Assembly: GCF_018687715.1 (NCBI RefSeq)
Contig: NC_056756.1
Span: 33,269,980 to 33,333,979, forward strand
Direction of reading: 5' to 3'
DNA length: 64,000 bases
Origin: Carya illinoinensis
Lineage: Eukaryota > Streptophyta > Magnoliopsida > Fagales > Juglandaceae
In this document: positions 46,136-57,175 of the stretch, piece after piece
How positions within the stretch are numbered: position 1 is the first letter of the stretch
Layout: the number at the start of each line of letters is the position of its first letter
Notes under the pieces: model-generated
The model's input: only the letters and a program-made list of their open reading frames with translations
What the model was told of the DNA's origin: nothing
Databases searched by the model: none
Translations under genes and position numbers: made by a program

Positions 46136-47874
46136 TTTGTCTAAGCCCAGATACTTTGAAAATTCAATATTATTTCCTTCTAGATTTTTCATGATCATGA
46201 GTTATACCCGTTAATGTGTGTGTATACACACACACATACTTTTAAACGAAAGTTTTTTAAAATGTATTATATCAATCTGTGTAATCGTTAAACAAGCTGA
46301 CTAATGAATACCTAAAATTATTGATATCATCTTTAGCTTTTATGCAAGGCTACCCTGATAAGACTTCCAAAGTGTCTTACAACGGTCAAGTCAATATACA
46401 TGAAAAATAAGACTGATGCTTTCCTATAAGAAAACTACTTATTTGTTATTAATTATTTTTTTTAAAAATAACTATTTATTGTCAAAATAAGTCTAATTAT
46501 TGTTATAAATAGTCATTTTTATTGTAAATAACTCGTTATAAATACTTATTTTTCTTGTAGTGTACACTCCAAGAAGTATCAAGACGATGATTATGAGCAT
46601 GTATGAGAATAGGGTTGGCAATCTTTAACACAATATTATGGCATGCACGAATTCGACAATAATTAGATATGAAACTCTTGAGAGGTTAGTGTAATAAACT
46701 AAATAGGTTGGGATAAGGTTGACTCATATATGACCGAAACTCAATTTTACACCACTCAAACTCAATATGAGACATTCAAAGGTGACAATTTTTGTCACAA
46801 CTTGGGTATTGGGCACGAACCCAGTTTGAGTATAGCAGGCAATAATGGAGAGAATTAACTTGTTTAATTAAACATGTTAGGACGTTAGAATCAACTCATA
46901 TATGATACAAGTACTTTGACGTGATAAAAACATGGAAACATGAATTACCAGCTAACCCTATATATGTGGGAATGTGTAAATTAATGAGGCTGTTGCATAT
47001 TCAGTACGATATGCACTTATAAGCTCCATGGAGAGTTGCTATTATAATGTCAAGTGCTGCCATCTAGTTGGAAGGACCCATGGATAGTAAGACTTTTTTT
47101 ATACAATAATTGGGTATACTGCAACTTTCTCCTAAATCCTATCATTTTCAATATGCAGAAGTGCCTCGTACATATTCTATGAGGCATGCAGCCGTTAGTG
47201 ATCATGTGGTAGCAAGGTGAGTACGTCGAAAGTTATCATCTACATTCACAGTGGGAATACACCTACCTGATGGCCTGTTTGAACTTATCTTGTGAATAGC
47301 GTAGTACTCTTGCCTTGATCAGTTGCTTCGGTACTGTCGAAATGGTTTGGCACATTTCATCATTAGATTAAGCCTAGCTAGGTACGTAGGACTAGATGGC
47401 TATTTTGGGTACCACGTACATATATGTATTTTCATTCTTGGTTTGTGTTGTTTGTGTTAAGAAACTTTTTTTTTTTTTTTTTTTTTGGGTTTATGGTCCG
47501 GAAATCATGCACACATGAAAAACTACTAAAAATGAAAAGAAATTGTACTGTGGAAATTATACTCTTCTTATAATTATACATAAAAAAAAAATAAAATCAG
47601 GGAAAAAATATTTAGATTTCATTTCATCAAATATTAGGTCATGGCAGCCACTTAACGGCTGCTTCTTCCACAAACTAGTACTCTTTCGGAATAACGTACA
47701 AACTCTAAAGCCGCTAGCTGTCTAATTGTATGGTCTATTTTATACTCCACATGCATGCAATTCAAATAATTAATGATTCTGTATTCGAACCATCAACCAT
47801 ATTATATGTAAGAATCGAGGTAGTTATAGCCTGGCCACCTGCATGCATGTCCTCGGGAAAAGAGCATTGCCCTG
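46136..47874. other. Intergenic spacer with a small MITE candidate
   Basis: Mostly AT-rich. A foldback at about 46423-46562 ends in TTTTTCTTGTAGTG and begins CCTATAAGAAAACTAC, a roughly inverted pair of CACTACAAGAAAA type, so it is probably a CACTA-like MITE. A poly-T run lies at about 47467-47486. No genes seen. Confidence 0.42.
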
Positions 47875-47889
47875 CATTACCCAGGACTA

Positions 47890-48772
47890 TTTTTTTTTTT
47901 TTTTTGAAATAAACTTGCTAGTTTATTGATCTTCAAATAGAATTACATCATCTCACTGAGAACAGTGGATAAGATACAGTTAGAAATTTCTTCCAACTCA
48001 CATAGATCCTCATACAACACGAGAGCATTTCTAGCTAAAGAACTGGCTGCTTTATTGGCCTCCTTGTTGACTAAGTTGGCCGACCATGATAGACATGAGT
48101 TGAGGATGGCTTTTGCTTCTTCAACAAGAAGTCCTCCTTGACTCCAATCAGTGGCTCCACTCCCTAAGAGGTTTAGTACTTTTTGAGTTTCTCCCTCCAC
48201 TATCACTGCTGTGGTACCAATTTCTTTGCTGAAAGTTGTAGCTATCAATAGAGCATATGATTCAGCAGTAAATTGGTCAGATGTCAATTGTCTTGTAGCT
48301 TGCAGAGATCCGATCACCTGGCCATTTGAGTCTCTTATAATAGCTCCAATTCCCACTTTTGCTGCTCCTTTATCAGTGGCTGTACCCCAGTTAAGCTTAT
48401 AGAAATTCTCTGGTGGCTTCTTCCATAAACTGAGTGTTTGATCTGAGTTGTGGACAAGGTTGATCTGTGGCTTACCCGTGGCTTCCTTAAAGTCCTTCAT
48501 TTCCTTTTTAGCCGCTTGAATTATTAGCCCAGGAGGAGAGTAGGAGTTTTCATGGAGCAAATTGTTTCTTCTGAACCAGATTAATCTAACTATGAGAGCT
48601 GCTTCTGCTAGTTCCTCTTTGTTTAATATCTCTATCATTTGTTTCCAAACCTCACTGAAAGAGATTCTATTTCCTGCCATTTTCTGAACTTTGATACATC
48701 CCTGTCCCCACACATCCTTGGCTGCTTCACAGTTCCATAGCACGTGAATCCCTGTTTCAGATTTCTGCTTGC
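47890..48772 (-). mobile_element. 5'-truncated LINE (non-LTR retrotransposon), 883 bp
   Basis: On the minus strand it ends in a poly(A) tail (T-run, about 47890-47905). It is flanked by an exact 15-bp duplication CATTACCCAGGACTA (47875-47889 and 48773-48787), as made by target-primed reverse transcription. Only the 3' end of ORF2 is present. The clean duplication and open frame suggest recent insertion. Confidence 0.9.
47943..48772 (-). CDS. LINE ORF2 C-terminus: zf-RVT end and RNase H domain (partial)
   Basis: The frame is open from the truncation point; the first ATG is at 48743. It begins with the end of a zinc-finger-like RT region (VLWNCEAAKDVWG). A linker follows with WFRRNNLLHE, then an RNase H-type domain of the RVT_3 kind (KLNWGTATDKGAAKVGIGAIIRD, FTAESYALLIA). 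At the usual DGA/DAS position it reads GTATDKG, so the first catalytic Asp looks substituted (Asn-Trp-Gly in place of Asn-x-Asp-Gly). About 276 codons to the stop at 47943. It is a truncated element product, not a host gene. Confidence 0.82.
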
Positions 48773-48787
48773 CATTACCCAGGACTA

Positions 48788-51215
48788 GGAGTTCTTTAAT
48801 TTGCAGTCTCGTGCCTAGCTAAGGACTAGTACTCACTGACCTAGTTACAGGGCGGGGGAATGCAGTCCCAAATGAATGATCGATAAAAATTCAGACTAAG
48901 ATACAACCACTAGATAATACAAACGGTTATGATCTGGCTTAGCCCCCCTCCCCTAATTGCATGGCATTCATCGATCGATCTCTGTCTGGGACTTTTGTCT
49001 ATGTCTTTCTGAGTCCTCGGCAATTGGCATGCAATTCTAGTTAGGAAGGTTGTCATTAATTAATTAGATCTTTATCGTTTTATCCTACTTATATTATTAA
49101 ATATGCTGTATGCAGGTTGAGCTGATCATGAGCACATCATCAAATTCAGATATCTTTTGATTGTATTTCATTTTAAATTAATAGTATAAAACAAAAGCAA
49201 AAGAAAAACAATTAATAATGTTTATTAATTAATTAATTAATATATATATATATATATAATATATATAACATGTTCCAGTACGTAGTACTACTAGACCGAC
49301 CACGTATGATTTCTTATAATATTACAAGCTGTACGTACGTTTGAATTGCAAATTAAATTCAAGCTTTTGTCACTATATATGGAAAGAGACCATACTAATG
49401 AGTCTGGTCGTTCTTCATAACTCTTTGCTTGTATTTCTCATGCATGTTCTTCTCTGGCCTATTCCAAACGTAGCTGTTGAGGAGAATTTGTTCGTCTTGG
49501 GATCTAAATTTATTGTACCAATTTATCGCTTACCATGGACTGGACTCAAAATGTCTCAGTGGTCCCCAATTGTCCTATATTATATATTATCCAACTGATT
49601 ATATACATATATATATATATATATAAATATATATGTCTATATCTATGTGTCCTCAGTCGGTTTACAAAAACCAGCCATTAATTAATATTGCTTGTTATTT
49701 TCTACCAACTTTGAAGACGTAAAAGATGGAGAATTGTATATATATGCAGTGCTGCCAAAACAACATTAATTTGTTCCTGTTTGTGAGAATTATTGAGGAG
49801 AATATCTCGTTGGCCTTAAGAGAATATCTAGTGTAGTAGACGACAGTACTGTTGATGGCGTAGGAATACTACAAGTTTTTAAATAAAATTAATGATGAAT
49901 TTGACTAATTAATCTAACATATCTTGAGCCATCATCTTTACCCATGATGGAGTATGGGCTTAAATATAGTTCTAGTTAGGCCCTCCCAAAGTGTGGGACT
50001 TGGGTCATGACTCATGCTATTCATGATGGTCTGACCCAATGAAAATGCCGGGAATTTAAGAGAAGAGATTGTGACATTGACAATATTAAGTATTGACTTA
50101 TGTATGTAAGTGATATATGAAATTTTACATTACTTAGAAGAGAAATTATTATGCTTTATTATAATTTCAATGAGGCTCCAATTATACTATTAACCAATCA
50201 TTTTGGAATATAGGCTCAGGTGTGGCTAAGACCTCTCATGGGGTGTTACAATCTTAATTTTTCTTTATTTGTATACTACTTACAAGAAATCTATTTGAGT
50301 AGATTAGAGAAATTAAGAGGCTCTTTATAGACTTTTATCCAAATCTCCATATATAGATGATCATAATGCTTCCAAAATGACATATTGCATGTACTTGATA
50401 AATAATAAACTGCTATTGGTGTACTCATAAAATTTGAAAAATTATCTAGTTGAACACAAACATGACACAATTATGTCATCAGGCCTTTATGGTTTAAGGC
50501 TGGGCTGGGCCTTTGATTTTGGATTTGTAGCAGAAACCTGAGCCTGGCTCAGTGTTGCCCAACTATATCTCTTATTATTACCATGTTCAATTTCCCTTGG
50601 GCCTGAAGCTTTCAGGCTTGCAGAATGTTTTCTTTTTTGTGAGATTCTCTGTTTGGATCAGTAACCTCTTGACCTTGGAGATCAGCAAATAAAAGTCCAA
50701 CTTGATTTTTCTTTTTATTTATTTACTGAGAAATAATAATACCCATTGTGATGAGTAATTAGGTTTAATCATTTATATTTGTCTTAACACTCCTCTTATG
50801 TATAGGCTAAACTCTCCCTCATAAGTGGGTCCAACACATAAAATATTTAATTTAATAAATGAAGTATAAAGTCAGAATGTGAATTCAGGATCTCTACTCT
50901 TATACTATGTCAAATTGTCACTAATCTCAAAAACTTGAACGGATGAAAAGAAATAGATTTAATCATTTATATTTATCTTAATTGGCAGCGAACTCTCAAA
51001 TGTAAAAGAATACATAACTCAACATTCTTAAAATTGACAATGTCTGTATTTTGAGTATAAACTTTATAAAACAAATTCTTTCTATTTTTTTTTCTGAAGT
51101 AGTTTCGCTCACAGTTTTCGATACCATAACTATATATGAATATTTACGTGGTTTTGGTATATGCTATGGTTGTACGTCGTTATTTAAATCCTATATAATT
51201 TAGGGATCCAAGCGA
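48788..51215. other. Intergenic spacer
   Basis: AT tracts at about 49238-49268 and 49605-49632. The block 49940-50250 (CCCAAAGTGTGGGACTTGGG .. CATGGGGTGTTACA) looks like the end of an old LTR or TRIM, but no start was found. No gene. Confidence 0.4.
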
Positions 51216-54151
51216 TCAGAGCTCAGTGTGAACAATGTCATGATCCTCTGAAGATGATCTGCTGGTTTCCGCAACTTGAACATCTTCTTGCTGATTGATA
51301 AAGACGTATTCCTTGTCACGGGAAGATAGGCAGTCAGCCGAAGGTTGTACAACTCCGTAGCCAAAGCCTTCGGCAGAGTTGCAGTAGGTCTCTACTGTGC
51401 CATCTTTCTTCTCTAAGTTGATGTTGCTAAGGACAATGTTTCTGCATGGAACTGTGTCACTGCAAGCAAATTTCATGGCCTTTGCACTCTTTGTTGTCCC
51501 TCTAATGTTCCGGTAGACAATCTGGCTTATATTTACAGCGGACGTCTGAAATTAAATGATTGAAAAATTATTTATATGTAAATGACATGAGATCTTGACA
51601 CGATGAGAAAATGATAGTTAAAATGACTACAGAGTACTATTTTTTAAACAAGAATATGTACAAAAAATCATAATTTCCAAAGATTTTGGTTTGGTTGTCT
51701 TAGTTCATTACATGCAAGACATCGATCACAACAGGAGATTTCACATGATCATGCGATGAAAGGAGATTGATGACTGTTATAACCTGGTTTTGACAAGCGG
51801 TTGGAGAATCGCAGTAGAACTGATCAATAATGATGGGATTTGACACATCTTCCATCCTCACATTTTGGAAACGAACTCCGCGAACATAACCAGAACCTCC
51901 CTATTCCAAACGCCACAGTAATGAGATCACCTCATAACCCAAAGAATTATAGTCTCAAGAATGAAGAATTTAGCCCGACCAAAGGTCTTTGACTTCTAAC
52001 AAACTCGCTAGAATTTTGGGTCTAGCGAAGTCTCAACTTTTGCATATCTGATCCAATTTAAACTCAGCCTATACTCAAATCTATTCGTAACTAAATGAGA
52101 CTAAGTTTTATCATTGAATATGCATGCCAACATGATAATTTTTAACTTAAAACCAGCTTTACCTGCCAAGTTTTAATCCTAAGGCCATTGGTAGTCTCCT
52201 GAAGGAATGCTGTATCCACGACGACCTTCGAGACTATACCGGTAGAGTTGTCTTTCCCAAGGCTTCCAATGCTAAGAAGAACAATTTTGCAGAAATATAA
52301 GTATCGTACAAAAAAAGTTCAGTACTTACAGTTTTCTATTCTATACTTTGAAGTGTGATCATATATAATCTGCCCATTTTTGCTAATTAGTTACTCCTTC
52401 TGAGGTAATGGGACTGGAAAATTCAAAGAGAGTAATCCCAACTTAAGATGGTACCTGATTCCATGTCCTGGTCCACAGTAGATCCTCTTCATCTTGATTC
52501 CAGTGCTAGCATTCACAATTGAGATGCAGTCATCCCCTGGATATTACATGCAGAATCACCATCATGGAACAGAAATTCTTCGTATGTTTCCCTAGCTTGG
52601 AGGCTAGGACATCAACGTAAAGTCTCTAAAGACTAATCAAATCGAAGACAACTATTAGTAAAGTAGGTTCCATTATAATGAAAAAGTATTTGTGTTGTTA
52701 ACTCTTTTATCACTATATTAAATGGTGTATTGATGTACTAAGCTTGCTAGGAACAGAACCCGTATCGGTCTGGATAAGGTTTGAACCTGTTCCAATTTTG
52801 CAGTCTTGGAGAGAAACATCAGTTGATGCACTGATATGGATTCCATCGGTGTTTGGACTGTCTCCTGGAGCCGAGATTAGTACTCCCAAAACTCGTATGG
52901 AATCAGACCGAGAAATAACAAAATGCATCTGTTGGCTGTTCTGGATAGTAAGGCCCTTTATCTGTACAGCTGAGCTTGAATCTATCGTTAGTGCCTGCAA
53001 TAAAACTCGCAAGTCAAAATTATATTTGGCAATCCTAGTCCCACATGCATGTTCAGCATGAATTCTAGACCTCTTGCATGTAGAAATGGTAACAAGGAGA
53101 TAGATTCTTACTGTTGGTGCGCCTCTGCATGGCTGTAAAATCGGGAACAAGCAAAAAGAAAAACAGGGGTTACTGTTATTTGGAAATGATTTTCTTAGAC
53201 ATATATAAAACCAAACTTTATGTTAAAATATTACGTTTGATTTGTTCTTTTTGCAAGATGATGCCCACCATTTGCTACCTGAGCCATCAATAACTCCACC
53301 TCCTTGGAAAAGAACTCCATTTAGTTGGTAAAACTCAAGCCATGTTCGTGGGAACTTTGGATCCCAGTCTTTTGGCTCAGCTGGTGCTCTTATTGTTCCA
53401 TCAATCTGCCCCAAAACAAAATCACGGTATAATTCTGACCATGATGATATATAGAAACACCTAATTGTTGTAAATGGTTTATAAAGACTTTAAACATATC
53501 GGTTACAAAGATCATGAGCAATTTAGAAAGTTAATTTTGATATCATGTGATAGAGTGAAAATAAGCATATTAATTACCTGAATAACTAATCTGTCTGAGC
53601 ATGGCCCTTGAAATCTTGTCGCATTAACTAGATATGTTCGTCCTTGGGGCACCAAAAATACTGATCCTGGCGTAGAGCATGCAATGTCCCACGCTTTTTG
53701 GAAAGCCTGATTGTACAATAGGATTAGAACAGAACAATCAACGTACATCGATCATAAAAATATATATTTTCATTAAATAGTAATGGTTGAATATGTTCAA
53801 GTCGGGGAGATCGGAATCTGTATTCAAATGATGTTCATTCACTAAATTAATGCATCTGAATCCAATGTATGAATGTTTCTTAATTAACGAACACAGATTT
53901 ACCTGGGTGTCATCAGAAACTCCATCTCCAACCGCACCAAAGCTATCCACATTCACAAGAACCTTGGAACCTCGGTCACTGGTCCATGAAGATATTGGGG
54001 AAGATTCCATCTCATTCTCTTCTTCCATTTCCCAGCAAATTTGATCTAGTTCTTCAAGCATGCCGATGTCGTCAATCCCCACGTTTCCTGCAACTCCATG
54101 ATGAACAACTATCAGCATACCAAGAAAGGAGAACAATAGGAATTTGTCCAT
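51216..54151 (-). CDS. Polygalacturonase, GH28, secreted (nine exons)
   Basis: Pectin-degrading hydrolase of the plant cell wall. Minus-strand exons in order: 53903-54151, 53578-53706, 53235-53405, 53112-53132, 52787-52994, 52455-52536, 52163-52271, 51784-51900, 51216-51545; all GT-AG; 471 aa. A signal peptide (MDKFLLFSFLGMLIVVHHGVAG) leads into an acidic stretch (residues 30-52, EELDQICWEMEEENEMES). The beta-helix then starts at VDSFGAVGDG. All GH28 motifs are present: SPNTDGI (Asp 240), GDDC (261-262), GPGHGIS (His 284) and RIKTWQ (318-323). Exon 4 is a 21-nt micro-exon. The ATG at 54151 is the first ATG in frame. By style it recalls the ADPG/QRT2/At1g80170 group rather than the At1g48100 group of the other copy. 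No damage seen. Confidence 0.9.
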
Positions 54152-54296
54152 GTTTTGGATATATTTTTGCAAGACTGATTTATTTGTATAAATTCAATGA
54201 ACACATTGGATTATAATTTATATGCACAGATTAGTGAAGAAAATGAAAGGTTTTGTGGGATATATGGCTTGGCTTGAAAGTAGATGAAGGTGTTGC

Positions 54297-54305
54297 ATTT
54301 TTATA
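54297..54305 (-). promoter_or_regulatory. TATA box of the second polygalacturonase gene
   Basis: TATAAAAAT on the minus strand about 150 bp upstream of the ATG. Confidence 0.5.
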
Positions 54306-54667
54306 CATGCCCATACTTTAAGTTCAAGGAATTTTTTTTCCCCTAGTTCTTTGCTTTACTCTTCAACCAGTGTACAAGCAGCCTTTCCCAAGGAAAAGAA
54401 AATATAGAAAACAAAGAAATAAAGAAAGGGTCGATCGGTTAGACCAAACAACAAGCACTCCGAATACAAACCCAGCTGTGCATTTCATGCTCTCCGAATT
54501 CTTTAAGCAAAAAGAACTATTCTTTAAGCAAAAAGAACTATATGTTCAATTATTATACTAACATTATTTTAGTTGAATAATTACAAATTTACTTGGGACA
54601 AAGTTAAGCTATCATTGCTCGACCAACTATATATACGGTTGTGAATATGAATATGTATAATTAATAT
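54306..54667. other. Upstream spacer with 21-bp direct duplication
   Basis: TTCTTTAAGCAAAAAGAACTA is duplicated in tandem at about 54499-54541. No gene. Confidence 0.5.
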
Positions 54668-55206
54668 TGTTAATGGCATGCTTCATACGCCTTTAGGCCA
54701 GACTATGGAGCTTGAGTCTTCACTTACTTGCACACACAAAACCACTTCCAACTCCAGCAGGCTAATGGGTCTCCGGATGGAGCCTGCGATACTTAAGTCA
54801 GTTTCGTTTAGAGGAAAATTCTCAAAGTATGGGAGTATCGTTCAGCTTACCTCCCTCTAGTGTTTGAGGGGGACACTAATACCCTATCCCCAAAGCAGCT
54901 CCATCCCCTTCCCTCCTTGAGTGGCTTTTGCTAGAGCCCCATAAATGCAACTTGGCTTGAGAAAGGGAGAGGTCAGATCGTACTATCCCATCGAGGTGAC
55001 ATGCTGCTCCTTCCCTGATGGTAGAGGCGCTGAGCGTCTCTTGGGTCCTGGCCCACCCGACCTGTCGGCTTGATCTAAGTCCTCCTGAGCTGGGGGGTGC
55101 CTGTAGTTATGTGGCCTGGAGTTAGATGGGCCTAGGTTTGGCCTTGGGCTGGATGGCATCCCGACCTGGGTTAGGCCAAACTCTTAGGGTAAATTTTCCC
55201 CTAACA
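54668..55206 (-). mobile_element. Candidate LTR at the left end of a Tat-like Ty3/gypsy remnant
   Basis: The plus strand begins TGTTAATGG and ends CCCCTAACA, so read on the minus strand it runs TGTTAGGGG to CCATTAACA, an inverted-terminus LTR of 539 bp. It sits beyond the antisense ORF and tandem repeats, where the 3' LTR of a minus-strand element should be. The adjoining GGCGGGGTAAC on the minus strand is a weak polypurine tract. No partner LTR or target duplication was identified. Confidence 0.45.
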
Positions 55207-55349
55207 GTTACCCCGCCAATTCCTATAATAAGATTTCGATGGGAATTCCAACAATTAATGGCTCTTCTACTTCTGATACGACTTGGCCGAAATCATTTTC
55301 CCTTCCTCATTGCTTGATCCCCGAGGCTAGCATTGATGGCCCCTCGCAT

Positions 55350-57175
55350 GGTTGGGTCCTCAATCGGGTGGATTGGCCATTCATTTTCCTCCCGAGTAAT
55401 ATGCTCAAATAGCCTTCCTATCACACCCATCGTGATCCACTTCGTTTCGTGTGCTCAGTGGTTTGAAACTGCCCTTTCCACATTCCTTTTCTGTCATTTC
55501 GAATTCGTCAAGATTGGGTGACTACTCTGCCCCTACCTCCCAGGTAGGCAAACCATCTCTTAGGTCGCGTGATTTGGTGGCAGGCCCTAGAAGAAGCTCG
55601 CGATACTTGGCCCGACCTCACTGGCAAGGATTTCTTTCTCACTCACTCAGTGTCAAATAGGAGGTGCAACCTTTGTGATTTTGTTTTTGCTTCCCCCTTA
55701 GTTTGCCTCGAGCCGGAATATGACAAGAGGACCTTGGGCTTCAAACAATTCTTTTTAGTTTCTGGTCCCGGGTAGGAGTACCTCCCGGGGTAGTCTGCAG
55801 GACAAAGCTATCCCATTTGGGTGAATTGGGAGGTGGTGTTTGAAAGGAAGCTCCCTAAGTCGCTGTCAACGCCAAAGGAGGCCCGCCGCATCGAGATTGT
55901 GCTAGAATGGGTCGCTACCCACTCAAATGAAGTCTGGTCCAGCGCACTGCTGAGAGACAGCAGTTTGCGGCAATACCTTCCCGTGCATTTGGCTTTGCAC
56001 CTAGTTGGGTCTTTGACCCCGTTGGGTCCACCAATCGTTCGTCACGTCAGCAATCAATCAATCCTCCAATGGAAGGAAATGGAAAGAAGTCGCGACAGAG
56101 CTCCCCGGACGAGCCAAATTCTGATGACGGTGATGCCCCCAGATTCCCTGGTCAATCTTTAGTAAGGACTTCCACCCACCAGCCCCACCCGCGAAGTGGT
56201 TGGGGAGGGATCACCTCTCTCCTGCTTTAGGGAGTGCTGCTTCGTGCCCTATAGACGATTGGAGGGTCAGCATTTCCCTCGCCTAGTCACGCTTCTCCCT
56301 CATTTTTCGCGGTTGCAGGCGACATGGCCTTGCTCTCCCCAGAAGGAAGGCACCTGGCTGCCTCGTTTTTCAATGTCTCCCGAAACTACTCATCTAGGAG
56401 TCAGTCGAGCTGGAGAGAGGCACCTGAGGTGACCATTGTGGGGTGACCCGAATTTGGGCATCCTTTGGTCGGTGTTTTAGGTTCTCTAGGTCAGATCTGG
56501 TCCTAAACTCAGATTTTCTTTTTCCAGGACTCTTTCGATACTTTCCTTACAATTTTACTGGGTGTTTGCTTGACAGGTCACTAGCCGGCCATTGACCCCT
56601 GTAGTGAACGATCAGGGTGGGCCCGGCTCTAGGGATCTCCAACCTCTTTTTGCAGTTCTTGCAATCTCCCCTCAACCCACGGTAGACATACGGCTCCCTG
56701 AGGGTGACACGAGTCTCCCTGAGAGTGACACAGGTCTCACTCCAGCCTTGGTGGAGCAGCTGCGAGATGCATAATCTAAGTTGCAGGGGTCCCAGGAAGA
56801 AGTCACCATGTGTTATCTTGATATGGTGCGCGAGTCAAAGGTACAAGAGACCCTGGAAGGGGTGCTCTTTCATAAGACGGAGGAGCAGGAGGAACTTCGA
56901 GCAGCGCATGTCTCTCTCTACAAAAAGTATGATTCTGTGGTGTCTTCCCATAAGTTTTTCAAAGACAAGTTCCTAAAAATCAGCCAGGACTTCTTCAAGC
57001 GGGTGAAGACCATCAAGGCCTTGAAGGCTAAGAGGGAAGAGCTAAGGTCGACGCTTCAACAACAACGGTTAAAGCTGTCAAGAGTGCGAGGGGTCAGGGA
57101 CAAGGCATGGCACCACGAGTTTCTTTTTGGTAGGGAGGCGTTGAGGGTATATCTGTTGACCCCGATGTGAATTGC
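55350..57175 (+). pseudogene. Antisense gag-like ORF ('putative gypsy type transposon' protein), broken
   Basis: Plus-strand coding scattered over several frames. It includes a FKQFFLVSGPG-like block (about 55740-55770), a Trp-rich NWEVVFERKLPKS and VLEWVATHSNEVW segment (55821-56000), and a 3' coiled-coil part at 56781-57170 (EEQEELRAAHVSLYKKYDSV, then SQDFFKRVKTIKALKAKREELR). The first part recalls the plant 'putative gypsy type transposon' family (PF04195). The orientation is opposite to the integrase tail at 61160-61600. Tat-lineage elements are known to carry an antisense ORF between pol and the 3' LTR, which would explain this arrangement. Confidence 0.5.

Noticed and set aside
49940..50250. 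Cassandra-type TRIM with 5S rRNA-derived sequence
   Set aside because: The block ends like an LTR (GGGGTGTTACA) but I saw no 5S rRNA motif, no matching start and no second copy.
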